Virus record (IMG/VR): IMGVR_UViG_3300021410_000065
Span: 1-59,479 of that record
DNA length: 59,479 nt
Origin: a virus
Direction: 5' to 3' (one strand)
Shown: piece by piece, positions 1 to 7,900 of the stretch
Layout: each line of letters begins with the position of its first letter
Position numbering within the stretch: the first letter of the stretch is position 1
The notes under the pieces: model-generated
The model's database searches: none
What the model saw: only the letters and a program-made list of their open reading frames with translations
Told to the model about the DNA's origin: nothing
Program-made: the position numbers and the translations under genes

Positions 1-288
1 TTATTTCGCCGAGGGCGCCACCACGCCATCCGTCAGCGCATCCACGATATCGCATCCATGCGATACCGCGACGTGCACGGCATCGCGCGGACTATCGACG
101 CGACTGCCCTGCGCAAATTTCGGAACCACGTAATCTTCGCCGAAGCTCTGAATCATGTTGGCGCGCGTAACGAGCACGGTGGCCGTGAATTGCGGTGCTG
201 TTCCGTCATCCGACGACCCACCGGGAAATTCACGCGAGACCCTCGCATTGAGGCGAAAGCCTTTGTAGACCAAGTTATTTTGATGCAC
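1..288 (-). CDS. Hypothetical host protein, left flank
   Basis: Small soluble protein of about 95 aa in the host DNA left of the prophage. I do not recognise a characterised family. The start is chosen as the GTG at 286-288, because an AAAGGT ribosome-binding-like motif sits just upstream. A longer TTG start at 309 is possible. The protein has no signal peptide or membrane segment. It runs leftward, away from the tRNA-His gene, and its stop codon lies at the window edge, so it appears complete. Codon use fits the high-GC host, which supports a real gene. Confidence 0.6.
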   Translation of the reverse strand: MHQNNLVYKGFRLNARVSREFPGGSSDDGTAPQFTATVLVTRANMIQSFGEDYVVPKFAQGSRVDSPRDAVHVAVSHGCDIVDALTDGVVAPSAK

Positions 289-576
289 ACGAAAACCTTT
301 CAAGGCCAAGCATCACGCCCCTTGGCAACAGGGAGGTGCATAGATTCCAACCCCCATGGCGCATGGTTGCACGCCATGGATTCAGCTTTTGATGGTAGCC
401 CGAATCGCCAGGGTGGGATAGCGGTTTGCATCGTGGATTTCCATGATCGCGGGGCGGCCCCGCATTCGAGCCATGCCAAGGCACCAGTTGATGGCAAACC
501 GCAACATCCAAAGGTGAAACGCCTCCGCGACAGATGCGAAAAAAACGTGCTAGAATTTCGTTCTCAGCAGTACAGT

Positions 577-653
577 GGTGGCTGTAGCTCAGTTGGTAGA
601 GTCCTGGATTGTGATTCCAGTTGTCGTGGGTTCGAGCCCCATCAGCCACCCCA
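577..653 (+). tRNA. tRNA-His (anticodon GTG)
   Basis: Complete cloverleaf. Acceptor strand GTGGCTG (578-584) pairs with CAGCCAC (643-649). The extra G-1 (577) faces C73 (650), the histidine tRNA signature. CCA is encoded at 651-653. The anticodon stem CTGGA/TCCAG encloses loop TTGTGAT with anticodon GTG at 611-613. This gene is the integration site: the 3' part from 607 onward is duplicated at the far end of the prophage, so this intact copy has a bacterial 5' half and a phage-supplied 3' half. Confidence 0.97.
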
Positions 654-656
654 TCT
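607..656 (+). repeat. attL core, 50-bp direct repeat
   Basis: Identical over 50 bp to 58514-58563, with mismatches immediately outside on both sides (606 versus 58513, 657 versus 58564). It covers the anticodon loop to the CCA end of tRNA-His, the usual target of tyrosine integrases. It marks the left prophage boundary. Confidence 0.95.
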
Positions 657-886
657 AGCCTAGTTCTCCGGGCTGTTTCAATAAACCAAGTGGTGACATG
701 ATCCCGCTTTGGTGACAAACGAGAGTACGGCGTTCTGCCGATCGCTCAAAAAATCCCCCTAGCGTTCCCCGTTTTTTCTTAAACCTGTGCCGTTCTTGCG
801 CCGGGCGCGGTTGTTTCGTCTCACCAACATTGGCACTCTCGAGGCGTTGTAACGTCGCTTCCGTCCCTGCGTCTGACATGCATATA

Positions 887-902
887 CTGTGTTTTTATAC
901 AG
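887..902. promoter_or_regulatory. LexA (SOS) box
   Basis: CTGT-N8-ACAG with an AT-rich centre and flanking TA, matching the enterobacterial/betaproteobacterial LexA consensus. It lies 8 bp before the ATG of the small gene at 911 and upstream of the SRAP gene, so both are predicted to be induced by DNA damage independently of prophage repressor. Confidence 0.8.
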
Positions 903-910
903 GTGTCGCT

Positions 911-1135
911 ATGTCAGAGATCGAAATTCTTGCAAAAATTTGCGGCGATGAAGTCGCGCACGGGTCCAATTCCCTCCCAAACCCCGAGAAGGCCGAAGAT
1001 CGAGAGTACGCCGTAACGATGCACGCGCGTTACGCTGGACCTGTTCGCGTCTTCTACAAGCGCCACGTCGCCAAAAAAGGGAAGCACAGCCACTATTACT
1101 GGCTGGTTTACCGGGCGGAACGCGTCGAAGCTTGA
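911..1135 (+). CDS. Small SOS-controlled protein of unknown function
   Basis: Protein of 74 aa without a recognised domain. The ATG at 911 is the likely start because it follows the LexA box at 887-902 by 8 bp. No strong ribosome-binding site is visible, so the message may be leaderless or nearly so. The C-terminal half is basic and aromatic (FYKRHVAKKG, then HYYWLVYRAE), consistent with nucleic-acid binding, though this is only an inference. It is followed after 29 bp by the SRAP gene, which has its own AGGAG. The pair probably forms one SOS operon, so a role in DNA damage or in shielding phage DNA is plausible. Confidence 0.7.
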   Translation: MSEIEILAKICGDEVAHGSNSLPNPEKAEDREYAVTMHARYAGPVRVFYKRHVAKKGKHSHYYWLVYRAERVEA

Positions 1136-1164
1136 CGCCTATACTCCACACATAGGAGAACGCC

Positions 1165-1839
1165 ATGTGTGGACGAATCGCCCAATCTCGCGCCGTCGCC
1201 GACTATCTGGAGACGATCGCCTGGAATTCCTACAGCCTGCCCGACGTGCTGGGCCCGCGCTACAACGTGCCGCCCGGCACGAAGCCGTTGGCGTTCCACT
1301 GCTTGGCCGGCGACCCGGAGGTGTCGCGTCTTTTCTGGGGCTACAAGCCGCTGTGGTTTAAGCGTGCTCCAGTGAGCAACGCCCGCCTGGACACCATCCT
1401 CGATCCCAAGAAATCATTCTGGCGCGGACCGTTCAAACACGGCCGCATGCTGGTGCCTGCCGATGGCTGGTACGAGTGGACCGGCGAGAAAGGCAGCAAG
1501 CAGCCTTGGTTCATCCACTCCGAGGGCGACGAGTCCATCATGATGGCAGCGATCTGCGCGTGGCGCCCCGGTGCCGAAACAGACGCCGAACACGGCATGG
1601 CCATCGTGACCGATGATTCCGCAGGTGGGATGGTCGACATTCACGACCGCCGTCCAGTCGTGCTTCCGCCGGCGCTTGCGCGTGAATGGGCGGACCCGGC
1701 CACGACACCTGATCAAGCTCGCGAAATTATCGCGGCTGCTCTTCCATCCGATGCGTTTCGCTGGCACAGGGTGCGCACCGAGGTTGGAAGCTCGAACTAT
1801 CAAATGGCCGACGCCGTCTCGCCAATTGAGATGCCGTAG
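1165..1839 (+). CDS. yedK: SRAP (SOS response-associated peptidase) family protein, YedK-like
   Basis: HMCES/YedK family enzyme of 224 aa, the normal length. These proteins form a covalent thiazolidine crosslink with abasic sites in single-stranded DNA through the N-terminal cysteine, protecting the site. All key residues are visible: Cys2 directly after the initiator Met (MCGRI), Asn34 in the YNVPPG motif, Glu104 in PADGWYEW and His160 in DIHDRRPVVLP. A good AGGAG precedes the ATG. The gene sits in a probable operon behind a LexA box, so it is predicted to be SOS-induced, matching the family name. It lies in the accessory region next to attL and could protect either host or replicating phage DNA. 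Confidence 0.92.
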   Translation: MCGRIAQSRAVADYLETIAWNSYSLPDVLGPRYNVPPGTKPLAFHCLAGDPEVSRLFWGYKPLWFKRAPVSNARLDTILDPKKSFWRGPFKHGRMLVPADGWYEWTGEKGSKQPWFIHSEGDESIMMAAICAWRPGAETDAEHGMAIVTDDSAGGMVDIHDRRPVVLPPALAREWADPATTPDQAREIIAAALPSDAFRWHRVRTEVGSSNYQMADAVSPIEMP

Positions 1840-2061
1840 TAGCTTTGGCGAATCAACAATGCATCCTGCAACTAACGCACTAGACATCGTACCTATCGGA
1901 TCGGCAAATTGGCTTTGCGGCGGTACAACGCTTGCGAGCGTGGATATGTAAATCCCGTAGTCGCGGTTAGCAGATGCACAGTCCGCTGAGCTTTATATGT
2001 TTTAATGCAATTCAACACGTCGAAGTAATAGAACGTAACAGAAACAAGATATTTGGACATA

Positions 2062-2832
2062 ATGCCCATAGGAACTCCTGCCACGATAGGCGCCCAACTT
2101 CAGCAGGATGTTGAAATTTGGCTCGCCGAATCCACGGAATATCGCTCGCGGCTAGATCTGCAGCACCGTCGCTTCTTGAGGAGCACGGAGCAATTAGACA
2201 ATGCCGATCGTGGGTGGGCATCCGCCGTTCGGGCGGTTCTCATCGCCGCAACGGGGGACTATGATGCGACGATGGAAGTGCTCGCAGACCTCAAGCGTAG
2301 AGATCCGCCACGCTTCGAGGCCACTGCGGCTACCACATTGATTATGCTCGCGCGTTATAGCGAATCGTTGGTGCACTACAGGGTGATCATTGACCCGGAG
2401 TTCGGGGAGACGCACTTCTTGCATCAGGGCGCACCTAACGGCGGATTCGAAACATACGTGCGGGCAATCGACAAGGCAAAAACCATGTTTCCAGATCTTG
2501 GCACTTTTGAGCGCGAGGATGAAGCACGTCGCGTGGTCTCGATCCTCAACCAAAATGGCGAAACCGAAGATCATGTCGTAGCGGCATTAGATGTGGCTGG
2601 AGAGGTGCTGCGAGATCACGGAATGTTCCAGGCTTGGAAACATCCTATGATTCGGCCGGTGGAGAGTCCTCGTGATGGCCAGCATCCGTATTTCGGATAT
2701 GAGATATTCCTCAAAGTGACGGATGAGGAAGCGTTAGATCTGACCGTCGAGTATGTCGAGCGTCTTGCTCATTCTAGTGTCGTTATTCCGTCCTCGATGG
2801 TATTTTCGTTTGCGGCCTATCATGCCGAGTAG
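2062..2832 (+). CDS. Unknown protein, first gene of a HEPN-linked pair
   Basis: About 256 aa if the ATG at 2062 is used; a TTG at 2053 would add three residues. I recognise no family. The N-terminal half (roughly residues 15-160) looks all-helical and TPR-like, with hydrophobic heptads such as AVRAVLIAATGDY. The C-terminal part (about 180-256) looks mixed alpha/beta. There is no membrane segment or signal peptide. Its stop overlaps the start of the HEPN gene by 11 bp, a sign of translational coupling. Base composition is more AT-rich than the structural genes, as in recently acquired cargo. It may be the antitoxin, sensor or partner of the HEPN protein; this is inference from position alone. 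Confidence 0.75.
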   Translation: MPIGTPATIGAQLQQDVEIWLAESTEYRSRLDLQHRRFLRSTEQLDNADRGWASAVRAVLIAATGDYDATMEVLADLKRRDPPRFEATAATTLIMLARYSESLVHYRVIIDPEFGETHFLHQGAPNGGFETYVRAIDKAKTMFPDLGTFEREDEARRVVSILNQNGETEDHVVAALDVAGEVLRDHGMFQAWKHPMIRPVESPRDGQHPYFGYEIFLKVTDEEALDLTVEYVERLAHSSVVIPSSMVFSFAAYHAE

Positions 2833-3199
2833 CGCCGAACAGCTCTGGGCGTACGCGCAGACGATTCCCACGAGCGACGAGGAATTGATGCGCAACAAAA
2901 TTGGGCGTAGCTATTACGCTCTTTATCATCACGCGATAAATTTTCATAACGCTCTCCCCGAGGCTGAAAAAGGTGGCCTGCGCGCGCATACAGGAGGCGT
3001 TCATCAGCAGTTGATTGATCGGCTCTGTAACCCTAGCGTCCGTGATGTGTCGGTGCAAAGCCGCTCACGCAGTATCGGCACTTTTCTAAGCCTAGCAAGA
3101 GCACTGCGCGACCGCGCTGATTATCACCATGATCAGACTGTGACTGCCACGGATGTCGTCAACTGCACACGGTTCGTCTCGAAAGGCCTGACGTTTTAA
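2822..3199 (+). CDS. HEPN-domain protein, possible RNase effector
   Basis: The ATG at 2822 gives 125 aa and overlaps the upstream gene by 11 bp. The sequence has the outline of small HEPN proteins: an N-terminal helix with RSYYALYHHAINF, and near the C-terminus a LARALRDRADYHHD segment. The latter fits the R-X4-6-H motif that forms the RNase active site in many HEPN toxins and defence effectors (known family feature), followed by an acidic Asp-Val helix. It is the last plus-strand gene before the convergent lysis cassette. The coupled pair next to attL is typical of lysogenic-conversion cargo such as toxin-antitoxin or anti-phage modules. The domain call is fairly secure; the function is inferred. 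Confidence 0.75.
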   Translation: MPSSAEQLWAYAQTIPTSDEELMRNKIGRSYYALYHHAINFHNALPEAEKGGLRAHTGGVHQQLIDRLCNPSVRDVSVQSRSRSIGTFLSLARALRDRADYHHDQTVTATDVVNCTRFVSKGLTF

Positions 3200-3222
3200 C
3201 TCGGGCAATGCGCTGGGTCGAT

Positions 3223-3447
3223 CTAGAATGCACGCCCTCGCCACGAGCACAGCGCGTTGCCACGCTCGTTGTGCGCAAGAATCTGACGCGCCGTCGGATC
3301 TGTGAATTCATCTTCGACAGCGACAAAGATGGGCTTCGCGATCGCGCAGTACTCAAGCCCCACCGGCTGCCTACTTGCGCAGCCAGTCGCGCTTAAGCTG
3401 GTCAGCAGCGCCGCCATCAGGCAGGCGGTCAATCTGAACATCGACAT
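3223..3447 (-). CDS. Rz1: o-spanin (Rz1-like) outer-membrane lipoprotein
   Basis: Protein of 74 aa starting at the ATG at 3447 (a second in-frame ATG at 3441 is equally possible). It has a lipoprotein signal peptide ending in a lipobox (SATGC, Cys about residue 23), then a short periplasmic domain with two more Cys. The o-spanin sits in the outer membrane and bridges to the inner-membrane i-spanin to fuse the membranes in the last step of lysis. Its start lies inside the i-spanin gene in another frame with about 77 bp overlap, the classical Rz/Rz1 arrangement. The CAIAKPI...RQILAHN pattern is common in phage proteins at this position. It ends the late operon, convergent with the HEPN gene. 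Confidence 0.85.
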   Translation of the reverse strand: MSMFRLTACLMAALLTSLSATGCASRQPVGLEYCAIAKPIFVAVEDEFTDPTARQILAHNERGNALCSWRGRAF

Positions 3448-3619
3448 TGCGAACTTCCTTAGCGGCCACTGCCGCTTGTTCATTGGTCTTCTCGGCCACT
3501 TCTTCGCGCGCCTCGCTACTCCCTTTGGCCTTTGCGCGGAAATAAATGCCGATCCCGGTAACCACGGCCGCCGCGATAGCGGCCAGCCAAGGGCCAAATT
3601 CAGCCAGTAGCGGCGTCAT
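3371..3619 (-). CDS. Rz: i-spanin (Rz-like) inner-membrane protein
   Basis: Protein of 82 aa with one N-terminal membrane helix (about residues 8-27, WLAAIAAAVVTGIGIYF) and a charged coiled-coil-like periplasmic part, the layout of i-spanins. Its ATG overlaps the endolysin stop (ATGA) and it contains the start of the o-spanin gene. It is shorter than lambda Rz (153 aa), but short i-spanins are common in overlapping Rz/Rz1 pairs. It probably forms the inner-membrane half of the spanin complex. Confidence 0.82.
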   Translation of the reverse strand: MTPLLAEFGPWLAAIAAAVVTGIGIYFRAKAKGSSEAREEVAEKTNEQAAVAAKEVRNVDVQIDRLPDGGAADQLKRDWLRK

Positions 3620-4296
3620 AGCGGCCCCTCATAGACGTACGGGACCTGCATTCCCGCTTCCAGCGTGGCGCGAACCTTGGCTGCTGCTTCGGCCTTGGTG
3701 ATGACGCCGTTGCCATCGATGTCCAAGCCGCTGTTCTGGCGGTATGTCGTGGGGCGGCCTTCCTGCGTCCATAGCGCTGAGGTCTCGGGCTTGCCGATCG
3801 CGGCCGGCCAAAGGATGGCCATGTAGACATCGCTCAAGGAATGCAGTCGATTGCGATACGGCTCGAAGTACTCGCGCACCAGGTCGAGCTGCTCCACGGC
3901 CGTCATCGCCGCAGCCTGCTCCACGGTCCGGCCCATCGATTTAAGCGTCGAAGGCATGAACTGGATCAAGCCAATGGCACCGGATCCGGCGGCGTTACGA
4001 ACGGTCGGGGTGAAGCGGGCTCGCGGGCCCGTCTCCCATGCCATGCAAGCCATCAGATGGTTCGGCTCGATCCCCAGCGCCGATGCCACCTCCACCGCCC
4101 TCTTCCGGAATGCCGGCGTCACGTTCGGATGGTTGCCCCACGCGAGCTTGATAGCGCTGCTCGAGCTTGGGCTGCTTGACGAGACGGGCGAGGATCCCGA
4201 GGAAGATGAGGACGATGCCGCCGTACTGGACGTACGCAGGCGGGAAAGTGCTTCGAATATCGCTCGGAAGAATTGCCCAAATTTGGAATGCTGCAT
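3616..4296 (-). CDS. Endolysin, lytic transglycosylase-like, start uncertain
   Basis: Peptidoglycan-cleaving endolysin. The conserved domain runs from LAWGNHPNVTPAFR through ACMAWETG (likely catalytic Glu, residue 88 in this numbering) and GAIGLIQFMPST, ending in an EF-hand-like DIDGNGVITKAEAA. It has no secretion signal, so release needs the holin. The frame is open up to an ATG at 4296, but the first 45-50 residues are an unnatural Ser-rich stretch that is simply the shifted frame of the holin C-terminus. In relatives I know, the protein begins just before the LAWGNHP motif. Here that codon is ATC (4150-4152) rather than ATG. A GTG at 4120-4122 is an alternative that keeps most of the domain. 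The stop overlaps the i-spanin start (ATGA). Confidence 0.85.
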   Translation of the reverse strand: MQHSKFGQFFRAIFEALSRLRTSSTAASSSSSSGSSPVSSSSPSSSSAIKLAWGNHPNVTPAFRKRAVEVASALGIEPNHLMACMAWETGPRARFTPTVRNAAGSGAIGLIQFMPSTLKSMGRTVEQAAAMTAVEQLDLVREYFEPYRNRLHSLSDVYMAILWPAAIGKPETSALWTQEGRPTTYRQNSGLDIDGNGVITKAEAAAKVRATLEAGMQVPYVYEGPL

Positions 4297-4408
4297 CAGG
4301 TACCGCCGTAAGGTAAGAGAAAAAGAGAGCAGCAGCGCCTTGGAACCAAATGGTCCACATGCGCCACCAGGATCGCCAGTCGGGGACGAGTTCGGGAAAG
4401 AGCTTCAT
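3995..4408 (-). CDS. Holin (DUF7940-type), with overlapping C-terminal tail
   Basis: The first 80 residues match the small phage holins that begin MKLFPELVPDWRSWWRMW. They have two membrane helices (about residues 17-36 and 57-77) ending in ARLVKQPKL. It permeabilises the inner membrane so the endolysin can reach the wall. Family members usually stop shortly after KQPKL, but this frame continues about 55 residues through a Gly/Glu-rich, low-complexity tail that is the shadow of the endolysin gene. Either the tail is real or a stop codon was lost. An AGG ribosome-binding motif precedes the ATG. It directly follows the membrane/coiled-coil gene at 4415. Confidence 0.82.
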   Translation of the reverse strand: MKLFPELVPDWRSWWRMWTIWFQGAAALFFSYLTAVPDAAFQIWAILPSDIRSTFPPAYVQYGGIVLIFLGILARLVKQPKLEQRYQARVGQPSERDAGIPEEGGGGGIGAGDRAEPSDGLHGMGDGPASPLHPDRS

Positions 4409-4414
4409 GGGTGA

Positions 4415-4924
4415 TTACCTGCGTTGAGGTGTGGAAACTGCGGGAGGTGACGGCGGATCGAAGGTGCTTTCGATCGCCTTGGACTGAACTACGGTTTCAG
4501 TGTTGGTCAGGCGCCCATCGATGCCAGACATCCGGCCCTCGACGCCGCGCACGCGCTCGACCACAGCGTCGAAGCTGCGGATGCTGTCGACGCCAGTGAG
4601 CACAGCCCAGCAGATGAAAGCCAGAAGGAATGGCGCGCCCCAAGCCATGAGCTTCAGCCAGCCTTCAAGGCTGACGATTCGCTTTTCGATGAGCTCTTTG
4701 TCCCGGCGCACCTGGTGGGCGACGTTCTCCACCTCCGTTATGCGAGCGTCGGCATGCTTCACCTCGGTTTGAATCGTCGCGATGTTGACGAGCATTTCGG
4801 TCTGCTTCAGCTGGCCAGCCTGAAGCTGTCGCATCGTCTCCACGATGTGCGACATGCGCTCGATCATCGTGGCGGCCTGCGCGCCGGTCATGCTGTCAGC
4901 GTTGTGCATGTCTGGATGGGTCAT
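4415..4924 (-). CDS. Membrane-anchored coiled-coil protein of lysis cassette
   Basis: Protein of 169 aa from the ATG at 4924 (an in-frame GTG at 4933 is an alternative). Residues 10-85 are predominantly helical with heptad-like spacing, followed by one membrane helix (WLKLMAWGAPFLLAFICWAVL). A second helical segment and a Pro/Ser-rich tail come after it. It lies between the terminator after the giant virion gene and the holin gene, 6 bp before the holin ATG, so it belongs to the lysis cassette. It could be an antiholin or a holin partner. Family not recognised; function inferred from position. Confidence 0.75.
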   Translation of the reverse strand: MTHPDMHNADSMTGAQAATMIERMSHIVETMRQLQAGQLKQTEMLVNIATIQTEVKHADARITEVENVAHQVRRDKELIEKRIVSLEGWLKLMAWGAPFLLAFICWAVLTGVDSIRSFDAVVERVRGVEGRMSGIDGRLTNTETVVQSKAIESTFDPPSPPAVSTPQRR

Positions 4925-4947
4925 GGAGGGCACTGCAGATAGGGACG

Positions 4948-4968
4948 AAAAAAAACCCGCACAGCGGG
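4948..4968 (-). terminator. Rho-independent terminator after giant virion gene
   Basis: Read on the minus strand: stem CCCGC, loop TGT, stem GCGGG, followed by eight T. It lies between the stop of the polyvalent protein gene (4996) and the lysis cassette (from 4924 leftward). It could reduce lysis-gene expression unless late transcription is antiterminated. Confidence 0.8.
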
Positions 4969-4995
4969 CATCCGGTCTTTCATGGCGAAGTCCTT

Positions 4996-7900
4996 CTATT
5001 GCGCTCGGCGCATGCGTTCATCCACAGACATCGCAAGCTGATTGCGCGCCTGTACGAGAGTGTCGAGCCGCAGGCGCTTCTCGTCCGCCGGCATCGTTGC
5101 GCTGGTCTCGATCCGCTTGATCTGCTGTCCAATCTCCTGCATGCGCTTATTGGCCGACTGGTAGAGGCCCCGCAGCTTGAGCTTGTCGTCGCCGGCGAGC
5201 TCTCGCGCGCGCTCGATGTCGCCCTCCTTGCGCGCCTGGGTGAACGCGGCATACACCTGGTCGATCTCGCGCTGCTGATCGTAGAAACGCTGGGTGTACT
5301 TGCTGCTGGTGGTATCGGCACCCTTTAGGAAATCGCCAACGACAAACCAGTTCTCGATCTTGGCCATATCGCGCGATGGATTTGCGGGCATATCGAGGGC
5401 TGGACGTGCTGCCCAGTCGGCGGCGCTGAGTGCCTGGGTGCCGAGCCAGCCGAAATACCCGCGTACCAAGTGTTCGATTCGCTGCGGCGAATAGCCAAGC
5501 GCCTTGCCCAGCGCCACTGCGCCGGCACTGGTGCGCGACGTGTAGCGATCGCCTTCCGGTAGCCGCTCCTGCGACGGCGTGTCGATGTTGCGATCGCGGA
5601 AGCTGTCGTAATTGAACGACGCCTCAAGGTATGGCTTAAGCATCTGGGGCATGGGGCTCATTTGCAGCTGATCGCCCAAGACGCTTGCCACGGTCTTGCC
5701 GAAGTCCTTCAGACGGTAATCGTCTCCGGCGAACGCCAGCTCAGTGCCGCGCTCCACGATCGTGCCCAGGGCGCCCACCTCGAACGGCTTCGGCACGTAG
5801 ACGAACTTGTCGCCTATACGCGTAACCCAATAGGTGTTGCGCACCCAGTCAGGAAGCTTTTTGTACTCGTCATCGTCCTTCATGCCCAGGTACAGAAGCG
5901 CCGATGCCATGGCGACGGCCCCCGTGACGGCCACGAACCGCGCGGGGTTTTCCTTGGCGCCGCGGCCCAGCTTGTACATACCCTGCAAGCGCGCGTTCAT
6001 AAAGGGGACCACCTGCGACAACAGACGTACCGCCGCAAACTTGCCGCCAGCCGTGAAGTCCATCAAATCGCGGGCGAGGTAGCTCGCTTCCAAGTGGGTC
6101 TTTCCACTCTTTCGGGCCTGGTTATAGATGGCGGCACGATTGACCGTTTCTGCGCGATCGCCAACCTCCTGATACCAGTCGAACGCTTTGCGCAGATGAC
6201 GGCCGAGGGCTGCCGGCGAGCCGATCACCTGCCCCCGCTCAACGCCCAGGTCCTCCACCAGCCGCTTCACGTTGCGAGCTTGGCCATCTTGGAACGAGCC
6301 GAACCGCACTGCCCCACCGCCGGCCAGCAACCGGCGGAAGGTATCGGAATCCTTGCCTGTAGATTTCCAGCCGTCGGCCATGTTGCGCAGCGGATTCGCG
6401 GAGATGTCCGTATTGATCGCCACCGCGGAGATCGAGTCGCGCATCAGGTTGCGCAGACGGAAGGTTGGGCTGATCGTCACGCCAACCGTGAGCGCGTGCT
6501 TGAACTTACGCATGCCCTTCATGATCGGATCATTCGACCCAACGTAGTGCAACGACGTGAGCGCATCCAGCACGAGCGGATCATGCACCAAGTAGTGCCG
6601 CTCCTGCCCCTTCACCATCACCCGAACGCTGCCCTTTTCGGCGCCCGCCAGACGATCCGCAACGCCCATCGTGCTGGCTGCCTGCAACGCCTCCTGGGCG
6701 GCAAGGTTCTTCATGCTGCCGGAAAGCAGATGCGACCAATTCGCCACGGTGTTCGCCGTCAGGTCGCCCAATTTCTCGCTACCACCCTTCAGCTTACGGA
6801 ATGCCCTCTGACCCACCAGTCCCCCGATCTGGCCGGGGCCCATCGTGCCGGTCTGGTCTTCCTCCATGACGCGATAGAACGGCACGTAGAACTCGCTCTC
6901 CCAGAGGTGCCGAGTGGCACCGTCGATCAAGCCTGCTTGCTCAGCGACATCCATCACCGAGGTCTGCAAATCGTTGAACTCGCGCAGGGCTGTGCGGTAT
7001 ACGTCCGCGCGATTACGGCCGTCGGGCATCTTGCCGCTGGCCAATTGTTTCAGGGACGCGATCTCAGCCGAGGAGAAAAGATTCTCGCGTCCCTCGCCGG
7101 CAAGTTTTTCGGCGCGATTGCCCGCGATCCACGCCATGAAATGATCGTGCTCGCCCTTCAGGTCGGCCAACACATCTGCCAGGCCTTTGGACCCGTCGAC
7201 ACCGTCGAGCGCGCCATCAGTAAGCTTGACCTTTCCACTGCGCACCAGGAACTCGGCAGCGCCGTCTGTACCCTTTGACAAGCGCGCCTGCATGTACGCC
7301 TGTTCGCTCAAGCCCTTGATCGGCGCGAACTGATCGAACACACCCTGCACCAGCTTGGTCTGCCAATTCTGCGTGTGCTTCTTCAGCCTATCGCGGATCG
7401 GCTCGCGGTCGGCGAAGGCCCCAATCTTCTTGAGCGCGCTATCGCGTACCGCTTGGCCTGCAGCGTGCAGTTGTTGCCCGGAGAGCGTGGTCGCTGCCGC
7501 GCGCGACTCCATCGGACCGCCAGAATCAAAAAGCCCCGCATTTGGCGGGGCTTTGTCGTTTCCGGGTCTATTCGAGTTGCTTACTTCGCTCGTAGCTCGC
7601 GGAGTCGGCTTAGGATCACTGGCTCCGCCGCCTGCATGTGCGAGAGCAGCGATTCGACTTCGGACGGCGTCAGGCGAGTCATGCTTGACGAGATAGCGTC
7701 CTTCGGATTCTGTGAGCGCGTCAAAGCCTCGGCCGCTGGCCGCGCGGAAGTCTGATTCGACATTTCCATAGCGTTCTCGCAGTGCTTTCAAGGTTTCGGG
7801 GGACAAGCGCAAGGTAGCACTGTACTGCTTCCCGGTCAACGCGAAAGAGCCAATAACGCGCCCCCCATTCTGCGTGATGTGGGACGCAAGCGACGCCAGG

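Noticed and set aside
58-663. 201-aa plus-strand ORF running through the tRNA-His gene
   Set aside because: Crosses a functional tRNA and lies opposite the host gene; not plausible.
275-718. 147-aa minus-strand ORF across the tRNA and attL
   Set aside because: Includes antisense tRNA sequence; composition is not protein-like.
5662-7278. 538-aa plus-strand ORF opposite the giant virion gene
   Set aside because: Antisense shadow of a well-supported gene; His/Arg/Val-rich composition typical of reverse-complement high-GC coding DNA, no domain.
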